Assembly (NCBI GenBank): GCA_015068135.1
Contig: SVLB01000001.1
Span: 44,284-108,283 of the forward strand
DNA from: Oscillospiraceae bacterium
Lineage (GTDB): Bacteria; Bacillota; Clostridia; Oscillospirales; Oscillospiraceae
Direction: 5' to 3'
DNA: 64,000 nt
Positions 59,451-64,000 of this stretch are shown here, in pieces. Positions within the stretch are counted from its first letter, which is position 1, and each line of letters begins with the position of its first letter. Both the position numbers and the translations under genes were made by a program. The notes below the pieces were generated by a model. The model made no database searches, was not told the DNA's origin, and saw only the letters and a list, made by a program, of their open reading frames with translations.

Positions 59451-60519
59451 GGCCCGTCACCTCTTCCAAAATTCTGTGGACCATAAAGGGTTCTACCGTG
59501 ATGGGATTGGTGGTACAGCACGGGTCCTTCAATGCCGCCTCCACGATCTGCGCGCGGTTGCGCCGCACCTGTGCCGGATCGATCCCTGCCTGGGCCAGGG
59601 TCGCCGGAAGCTTCAGCTCCCGGCGCAGACGGATCAGGGCGTTTTTCAGATTCCGCAGAGCCAGGGTATCTGCCGCCCCACCCAGTCCCGCACTGCGGGC
59701 CAAACGGGCATATTTCTCTGCCACGGTGTAGCCGTTGCAGGTAATGACCTCCGGAAGCAAAATGGCATTGAGTCTTCCGTGGGGTACATGGAACAGCCCA
59801 CCCAGGCTGTGGGACATGGCATGGCAAAGGCCAAGCCCTGCCTGATTAAAGGCGATCCCTGCCATGGTCGCCGCCGTGTGGATCCGTCCCCGTACCGAGC
59901 GGTTGCCGCCAAAGGAAGCCGGCAGTGCCCCAAAGGCCGTGCAGAAGGCATCCCTTGCCAATGCGTCGGTAATGGCCCCGGCATTTTTGGCAACATAGGC
60001 CTCCAGCGCATGGCTCAGTACATCAAAGCCCGCATCCGCTATGAGACTTTCGGGAAGACTCTCCAAAAGAGCCGGATCCAGGATCGCCGCTTTGGGCCGA
60101 AGCTTCTCATCCACCAACGGGTGCTTGACCCGATCGTGGGTCAAAATGGCAAAATCCGTTACCTCCGATCCGGAGCCGGAGGTGGTAGGCACCGCAACCA
60201 CCGGCACACCGGAAAAATAACCCATTGCTTTGGCGCAGTCCATGGCACTGCCCCCACCCAGGGCCAAGATCGTGTCCGGTTCAAAGGTTTTTACCTGAGA
60301 GGTTCCCCGGGCCACCAGCTCTACCGAGGGATCCGGGGTCACCTCGTCAAAATACGCCACCTGGGGGGCACCGCTGAGTCCGGCGATCCGCTCAGCCGTA
60401 CCGTTCTTCATGAAATAGGGGTCCGTCACCACAAGCAGCCGCCCGATCCCCATATCCCGCAAAGCTGCCAACGCACCGTCCCCGGCGACCACCTGGGTCG
60501 TACAGCAAAATCGTTCCAT
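59443..60519 (-). CDS. eutG: Iron-containing alcohol dehydrogenase EutG
   Basis: EutG reduces acetaldehyde to ethanol and so regenerates NAD for EutE inside the compartment. The 358-residue type III dehydrogenase has LALGGGSAMDCAKAM (NAD loop), VPTTSGSGSEVTDF and the metal ligands Asp and His in DAGFDVLSHALEAY, CHAMSHSLGG and VPHGRLNAILLP. It is the first gene of the operon. No EutV-type antiterminator hairpins or B12 riboswitch can be made out in the 134 bases upstream. Confidence 0.93.
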   Translation of the reverse strand: MERFCCTTQVVAGDGALAALRDMGIGRLLVVTDPYFMKNGTAERIAGLSGAPQVAYFDEVTPDPSVELVARGTSQVKTFEPDTILALGGGSAMDCAKAMGYFSGVPVVAVPTTSGSGSEVTDFAILTHDRVKHPLVDEKLRPKAAILDPALLESLPESLIADAGFDVLSHALEAYVAKNAGAITDALARDAFCTAFGALPASFGGNRSVRGRIHTAATMAGIAFNQAGLGLCHAMSHSLGGLFHVPHGRLNAILLPEVITCNGYTVAEKYARLARSAGLGGAADTLALRNLKNALIRLRRELKLPATLAQAGIDPAQVRRNRAQIVEAALKDPCCTTNPITVEPFMVHRILEEVTGRV

Positions 60520-60653
60520 TTACATCCACCGCCTTTTGATGAAAGTATTTCCACCAGACAAAAAAATATGCAGATTGCAATTTTCCATTCTTTTTTCAAA
60601 AAGTTGTAGGAATTTTGAAACAAATGTGCTATGATTATCAGGAGGTGTTATAT

Positions 60654-60815
60654 ATGGAAATGGAAAAGAATATGCCCCAGGAGCCCACAGAAGAGGAATT
60701 TCAGATTCAGGAGCCTTACGTCCCCCGTCCCAAGTGGCAGGTGGCTGCCGCATGGGTGGGTCTTGCTGTCTTTCTGGGTATTTTAGTCATGTACTACGGG
60801 TTGATGTTCCGATGA
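60654..60815 (+). CDS. Small single-pass membrane protein upstream of ruvC
   Basis: A 53-residue protein: an acidic N-terminal half (QEPTEEEFQIQEPYVPRPKW) and one membrane helix (VAAAWVGLAVFLGILVMYYG). The start at 60654 follows AGGAGG; the track start at 60615 has none. It overlaps ruvC by four bases (ATGAGG), so it is translationally coupled to it. No function can be assigned. Short membrane ORFs in this place occur in other Clostridia, as far as I recall. Confidence 0.8.
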   Translation: MEMEKNMPQEPTEEEFQIQEPYVPRPKWQVAAAWVGLAVFLGILVMYYGLMFR

Positions 60816-61306
60816 GGATCCTGGGTATCGACCCCGGCTACGGGATCACGGGCTTCGGCATTATTGAAGCAGACCGCAACCGGTTTTCCTATGTGCAATG
60901 CGGTGCCATCACCACTCCCGCCGGCATGGATTTTTCCGCCCGTCTGGAGATCATTTATGAGGATATGCGAAAACTGTTGGAGGTGGCTAAGCCCGATGCG
61001 GTGGCCATTGAAGAGCTGTTTTTCGGTCAAAATGTTACCACCGGTATTGGGGTCGCCCAGTCCCGGGGGGTGATCCTCCTTGCTATCCGTCAGGCCGGAA
61101 TCCCCGTACATCAGTATAAGCCCATGCAGGTCAAGCAGGCTGTCGTGGGCTACGGCAACGCCACCAAGCATCAGGTGCAGGATATGACCCGCAGACTGTT
61201 GAACCTGCAGGCCATGCCCAAGCCTGACGATGCGGCAGATGCCATCGCTATCGCTCTGTGCCATGCCCGTTCCGCCACCTCACTGCTTGCGCAAATTACG
61301 AAATAA
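60812..61306 (+). CDS. ruvC: Holliday junction resolvase RuvC
   Basis: RuvC cuts Holliday junctions in concert with RuvAB. The 164-residue nuclease has the first catalytic aspartate in LGIDPGYGITG, the glutamate in VAIEELFFGQN and the last two aspartates in KPDDAADAIAIAL. The first gene of ruvC-ruvA-ruvB, with the small membrane ORF just before. Confidence 0.96.
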   Translation: MRILGIDPGYGITGFGIIEADRNRFSYVQCGAITTPAGMDFSARLEIIYEDMRKLLEVAKPDAVAIEELFFGQNVTTGIGVAQSRGVILLAIRQAGIPVHQYKPMQVKQAVVGYGNATKHQVQDMTRRLLNLQAMPKPDDAADAIAIALCHARSATSLLAQITK

Positions 61307-61330
61307 TTTTCCATTCGAAAGGATAACACT

Positions 61331-61930
61331 ATGCTTTACTACATTTCCGGGCCAGTAGCTGTTTTGGAGCCGGGGCTTGCTGTGATCGACTGCAGCGGCG
61401 TTGGCTACGGCTGTCGGGTCACCGCCTATACCGCCGCCCAGCTGAAGCTGGACAAGCCGGCAAAGCTTTACATTACCGAATCTATCCGGGAGGATGCCTA
61501 CGAACTCTTTGGCTTTATCAGCAAAGAGGAGCAGCGGTGCTATGAAATGCTCACCTCCGTCAACGGCGTGGGTCCCAAGGCCGCCATGGCAATTCTAAGT
61601 GCCGGGCCGCAGAATTTCACCCTGGCTGTTATGACCGGGGACGAGAAGCTGCTCACTGCCGCCCAGGGCGTAGGCAAGAAGCTGGCTCAGCGGATCATTC
61701 TGGAGCTGAAGGACAAGATTGGCGGCAGTAACACCGAGCTGGATTTCTCCGGTCCTGCCCTTTCCGTCCCGGTCCAGTCCGGAAGCAATGCCGCCCTTGC
61801 CAACGCAGCTTTGCAGGAGCTGGGCTACTCCGCCGCGGAGATCGCTGCCGCCCTGAAGGGAGTAGATCCCAACGCCTCTACCGAAGAAATGGTCCGCTAT
61901 GCCCTCCGGGCCATGGTGATGAAAGGATAA
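61331..61930 (+). CDS. ruvA: Holliday junction DNA helicase subunit RuvA
   Basis: RuvA tetramers hold the four-way junction for RuvB. The 199-residue protein starts LYYISGPVAVLEPGLAVIDC, has the two HhH motifs (LTSVNGVGPKAAMAIL and AQGVGKKLAQRIILELKDK) and a C-terminal RuvB-contact domain. AAAGGA precedes the start. It lies six bases before ruvB. Confidence 0.96.
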   Translation: MLYYISGPVAVLEPGLAVIDCSGVGYGCRVTAYTAAQLKLDKPAKLYITESIREDAYELFGFISKEEQRCYEMLTSVNGVGPKAAMAILSAGPQNFTLAVMTGDEKLLTAAQGVGKKLAQRIILELKDKIGGSNTELDFSGPALSVPVQSGSNAALANAALQELGYSAAEIAAALKGVDPNASTEEMVRYALRAMVMKG

Positions 61931-61936
61931 TCCTCT

Positions 61937-62974
61937 ATGAGCTTAGAATTTTCTCAGGAACTGGACAGTCCTATTATTTCCCCCACCTTTGCCCCCCAGG
62001 ATGCCGGTGAGATCGGTCTGCGGCCCAAGCTGCTGTCCGACTATACCGGTCAGGAGAAGGCCAAGGGAAATCTGTCCGTATATATCGAAGCCGCCCGGCG
62101 CAGAAATGAGCCCTTGGATCATACCTTGCTCTACGGTCCTCCCGGTCTGGGCAAGACCACGCTGGCCGGTGTTATCGCCAACGAAATGGGCGCAGGTATT
62201 CGGATCACCTCCGGTCCTGCCATTGAAAAACCGGGTGATCTGGCGGCACTGCTTACCAACCTGAACCCCGGCGACATTTTGTTTATTGATGAGATCCACC
62301 GGCTCAACCGGGTGGTAGAGGAGATCTTGTATCCTGCCATGGAGGACTTTGCCATTGATATTATCGTAGGTAAGGGTCCCTCTGCCAACTCCATCCGCCT
62401 GGACCTGCCCAAATTCACCCTCATCGGTGCCACCACCCGGGCCGGACAGCTCTCCGCCCCCCTGCGGGACCGGTTTGGTGTATCCCTGCGGCTGGAACTG
62501 TATACCCCTGAGGAGCTGGCACGGATCGTGACCCGGTCGGCAACCATTTTGGGCATGGAGATTGAGCCGGAGGGTGCCATGGAGATCGCCTCCCGAAGCC
62601 GGGGAACGCCCCGGATCGCCAACCGGTTTTTGCGCCGTGTCCGGGACTTTGCCCAGGTCATGGCAAACGGCGTGATCACCCGGGAGGCCGCCGACCTGGC
62701 ACTGCAGCGGCTGGAAGTGGATCATTTGGGGCTGGATGTGATCGACCGGCGGATGCTCACCGCCATTATCCGTAATTATGGCGGCGGTCCTGTGGGCTTG
62801 GAAACCCTGGCAGCTACCATCGGTGAGGAGGCCATCACCCTGGAGGATGTATACGAGCCCTACCTGATGCAGCTGGGCTTTTTGACCCGTACTCCCAGGG
62901 GCCGCTGTGTTACCGCCCTGGCTTATGACCATTTGCACATTCCCTTTGACGGTCAGGATCGGTTTGACATCTGA
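61937..62974 (+). CDS. ruvB: Holliday junction DNA helicase motor RuvB
   Basis: RuvB is the AAA+ motor for branch migration. The 345-residue protein has Walker A in [14 protein letters not shown], Walker B in [11 protein letters not shown] and the arginine-finger region [18 protein letters not shown], then a winged helix ending [17 protein letters not shown]. Length is normal. No terminator is obvious before the promoter at 63064. Confidence 0.97.
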   Translation: MSLEFSQELDSPIISPTFAPQDAGEIGLRPKLLSDYTGQEKAKGNLSVYIEAARRRNEPLDHTLLYGPPGLGKTTLAGVIANEMGAGIRITSGPAIEKPGDLAALLTNLNPGDILFIDEIHRLNRVVEEILYPAMEDFAIDIIVGKGPSANSIRLDLPKFTLIGATTRAGQLSAPLRDRFGVSLRLELYTPEELARIVTRSATILGMEIEPEGAMEIASRSRGTPRIANRFLRRVRDFAQVMANGVITREAADLALQRLEVDHLGLDVIDRRMLTAIIRNYGGGPVGLETLAATIGEEAITLEDVYEPYLMQLGFLTRTPRGRCVTALAYDHLHIPFDGQDRFDI

Positions 62975-63063
62975 AATCTTGTAAATTTGTCCAATTATTA
63001 TCACATTTTGTCGTACATACTGACCAAATCAGTAAGTTTCCATAGAAATCTCCTTCCAAATGA

Positions 63064-63092
63064 TTGACAATTTGGAAATGGTTGTGTATAAT
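63064..63092 (+). promoter_or_regulatory. Consensus promoter of the zinc-ribbon gene
   Basis: TTGACA and TATAAT, both perfect, are 17 bases apart, the strongest promoter match in the window. Confidence 0.9.
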
Positions 63093-63097
63093 GCTTT

Positions 63098-63198
63098 CGT
63101 TGGTGCATCTGCGCCAAGATAATCTGTTGACCCTGGTAACATCCGATTTATTATAGCGGGAATCACGGGGCAAAACGAACCAAAGAGAGGTATATCCA
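63098..63198 (+). other. Structured 5' leader of the zinc-ribbon gene
   Basis: About 100 bases separate the likely transcription start from the ATG. TTGGTGC and GCGCCAA (63100-63118) form a hairpin, and CCCTGG and CACGGGG further on could form a second. The leader matches no riboswitch I know. Confidence 0.5.
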
Positions 63199-63477
63199 AT
63201 GTACGAAGACAAGACTTTAGTTTGCAAAGAGTGCGGCAACGAATTCGTTTTCACTGCCGGTGAGCAGGAGTTCTACGCAGAGCGCGGCTTCCAGAACGAG
63301 CCCCAGCGCTGCAAGGCCTGCCGCGATGCTCGCAAGAACAACGCCCGCGGTCCCCGTGAATTCTTCACTGCTACCTGCGCCCGTTGCGGCGGTGAGGCCA
63401 AGGTTCCCTTCGAGCCCAAGACCGACCGTCCCGTATACTGCAGCGAGTGCTTCGCTCAGATGCGTGCTGAGGGCTAA
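63199..63477 (+). CDS. Small zinc-ribbon protein
   Basis: This 92-residue protein has an N-terminal knuckle (VCKECGNEFVFTAGEQEFY), then RCKACRDARK, CARCGGEAKVPF and YCSECFAQM, which give two zinc-ribbon sites (four Cys-x2-Cys pairs). It belongs to the CxxC zinc-binding group common in Firmicutes; the function is unknown. The consensus promoter, the ribosome site AGAGAGG and strongly biased codons (CGC, AAG, TTC) suggest high expression. Confidence 0.9.
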   Translation: MYEDKTLVCKECGNEFVFTAGEQEFYAERGFQNEPQRCKACRDARKNNARGPREFFTATCARCGGEAKVPFEPKTDRPVYCSECFAQMRAEG

Positions 63478-63487
63478 TTGCCAATAA

Positions 63488-63522
63488 GATAAACACCGCT
63501 GACTTTCGTCAGCGGTGTTTGT
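63488..63522 (+). terminator. First copy of the duplicated terminator hairpin (zinc-ribbon gene)
   Basis: AAACACCGCTGA and TCAGCGGTGTTT form a perfect stem. The T-tract is missing, since the 255-bp element begins right after it. Confidence 0.8.
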
Positions 63523-63777
63523 CAGAGTGTCAAAAAAGCCGCAAACCGTCAAAATAGGTGTGAATGGAAAAAGAAAGCAGCGTCATTGCGAGGCCACTTG
63601 TGGCCGTGGCAATCCGTTCTTCTTAAGACCCTGAAAGGCTTGCTGCGCAAGACATTTTGACTTACTGCGCAAACCGGACTCTAACGTACCTATGTACGCC
63701 GACGAGTCCGGTTTGCTTGTCTTTGCGGCTCCTTTGACCCCTGCCAGCTTGTCAAAAAAGATTTTTTTGACAAGCTG
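63523..63777 (-). mobile_element. 255-bp non-coding element, copy B (inverted)
   Basis: The complement of this segment matches 43447-43701 end to end at the same length, with scattered single-base changes. It includes the CAAGCTTGTC-type end hairpin and the core palindrome GGCCACTTGTGGCC. It is again flanked by two copies of the local terminator hairpin. Confidence 0.85.
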
Positions 63778-63816
63778 ATAAACACCGCTGACTTTCGTCA
63801 GCGCTGTTTGTTTTTT
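63778..63816 (+). terminator. Second copy of the duplicated terminator hairpin, with T-tract
   Basis: AAACACCGCTGA and TCAGCGCTGTTT, one mismatch from the first copy, run into GTTTTTT. It stands four bases before the insertion-sequence end. Confidence 0.8.
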
Positions 63817-63818
63817 AT

Positions 63819-64000
63819 GGTTCTATAATAAATGTTGGGGTCAGGCGATGAGCCTGACCCCATTGTCATAAACAAAAGTTGAGCATAGAGACAAAAAGCC
63901 TTAAAATGAAAGTACCCCTACCACATCAAAAGGAGGTCTCTATGCTCATGACAGATTATACCGCAGAATTTCTCAATTTGGAAGATGTAATTATCACAAA
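63819..64000 (+). mobile_element. Left end of an insertion sequence, ISL3-like
   Basis: GGTTCTATAATAAATGTTGG at 63819 has the GG(T/C)TCT start and AT-rich body of ISL3-family inverted repeats as I recall them. A GGGGTCAGGC/GCCTGACCCC hairpin follows, then a transposase start. The right end is outside the window, so the family is tentative. Confidence 0.55.
63942..64000 (+). CDS. Transposase N-terminus (partial, probably ISL3 family)
   Basis: An ATG at 63942 after AAAGGAGG opens a frame that runs off the window: it starts MLMTDYTAEFLNLEDVIIT. A short N-terminal helix followed by a valine/isoleucine-rich strand fits the start of ISL3 transposases, before their zinc finger. Only about 19 residues are visible. 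Confidence 0.55.
   Translation, partial: MLMTDYTAEFLNLEDVIIT

Noticed and set aside
60520-60653. B12 riboswitch or EutV dual-hairpin site before eutG
   Set aside because: I could not find the conserved B12-box or two matching hairpins in this short, AT-rich gap. A covariance search would settle it.

Overview
The window looks like a chromosomal segment of a spore-forming, anaerobic gut Clostridia member, probably of the Oscillospiraceae/Ruminococcaceae type. This is inferred from moderately high GC with strong CTG/GCC codon use, Firmicutes Shine-Dalgarno sites before nearly every gene, the sporulation genes spoIVB and spoIIP, a GlgC/GlgD pair, an FMN riboswitch with RibU, and a Clostridium-type ethanolamine microcompartment operon. 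No rRNA, CRISPR array or prophage is visible. The species cannot be named from the sequence alone.

Layout, left to right. Positions 1-1650 are AT-rich and hold a truncated PHP phosphatase and a divergent AraC regulator, possibly acquired. 1694-4954 carries spoIVB and an iscS-iscU-iscR iron-sulfur operon with a palindrome-rich promoter. 4955-5510 is non-coding apart from a gene remnant and holds a hairpin array beside tRNA-Gly(CCC). 5759-6487 encodes a DUF554 protein. 6661-13494 is an AraC regulator divergent from a tight six-gene oxidoreductase, aldolase-like and amidohydrolase operon of unknown substrate. 13749-15933 has a His-rich methyltransferase, pncA and nadE. 15991-20583 (minus) holds an SPFH/zinc-ribbon protein, a lipoprotein and a GH36 alpha-galactosidase. 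20748-24125 holds lspA, rluD, a PHP protein and a HAD phosphatase. 24173-24880 carries tRNAs Gly, Arg and His followed by a 108-bp tandem repeat that carries an inverted copy of the tRNA-His 3' end. 24952-33889 is a run of small lipoproteins, capA, gluQ, a nucleotidyltransferase, ygjV, an orphan binding protein, rsuA, FMN riboswitch-ribU and a GNAT gene.

33987-37745 is the glgC-glgD-glgA glycogen operon. 37977-39469 (minus) is spoIIP and tadA. 39674-43411 is queH-rlmL-lipid kinase-ADP-ribosylglycohydrolase-like, behind a palindromic promoter. 43736-47860 (minus) is a 1374-residue repetitive secreted protein. 48153-50114 is metG. 50188-60519 (minus) is a 12-gene eut operon: EutH imports ethanolamine, EutBC (repaired by EutA, supplied with adenosylcobalamin by EutT) splits it to acetaldehyde and ammonia, EutE and PduL make acetyl-CoA and acetyl phosphate, EutG recycles NADH to ethanol, and EutL/M/N form the shell. 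60654-62974 is a small membrane protein with ruvCAB. 63199-63477 is a strongly expressed zinc-ribbon protein. An insertion sequence starts at about 63819 and runs off the right edge.

The most unusual signals are non-coding. Two inverted copies of a 255-bp element (43447-43701 and 63523-63777) are each bracketed by two copies of the local terminator hairpin. Four 108-bp repeats next to tRNA-His can be drawn as three-way-junction RNAs. A short repeat sits exactly at the ribosome-binding sites of unrelated genes, including three in the eut operon. The best candidate for an undescribed pathway is the AraC-linked operon at 6661-13494.
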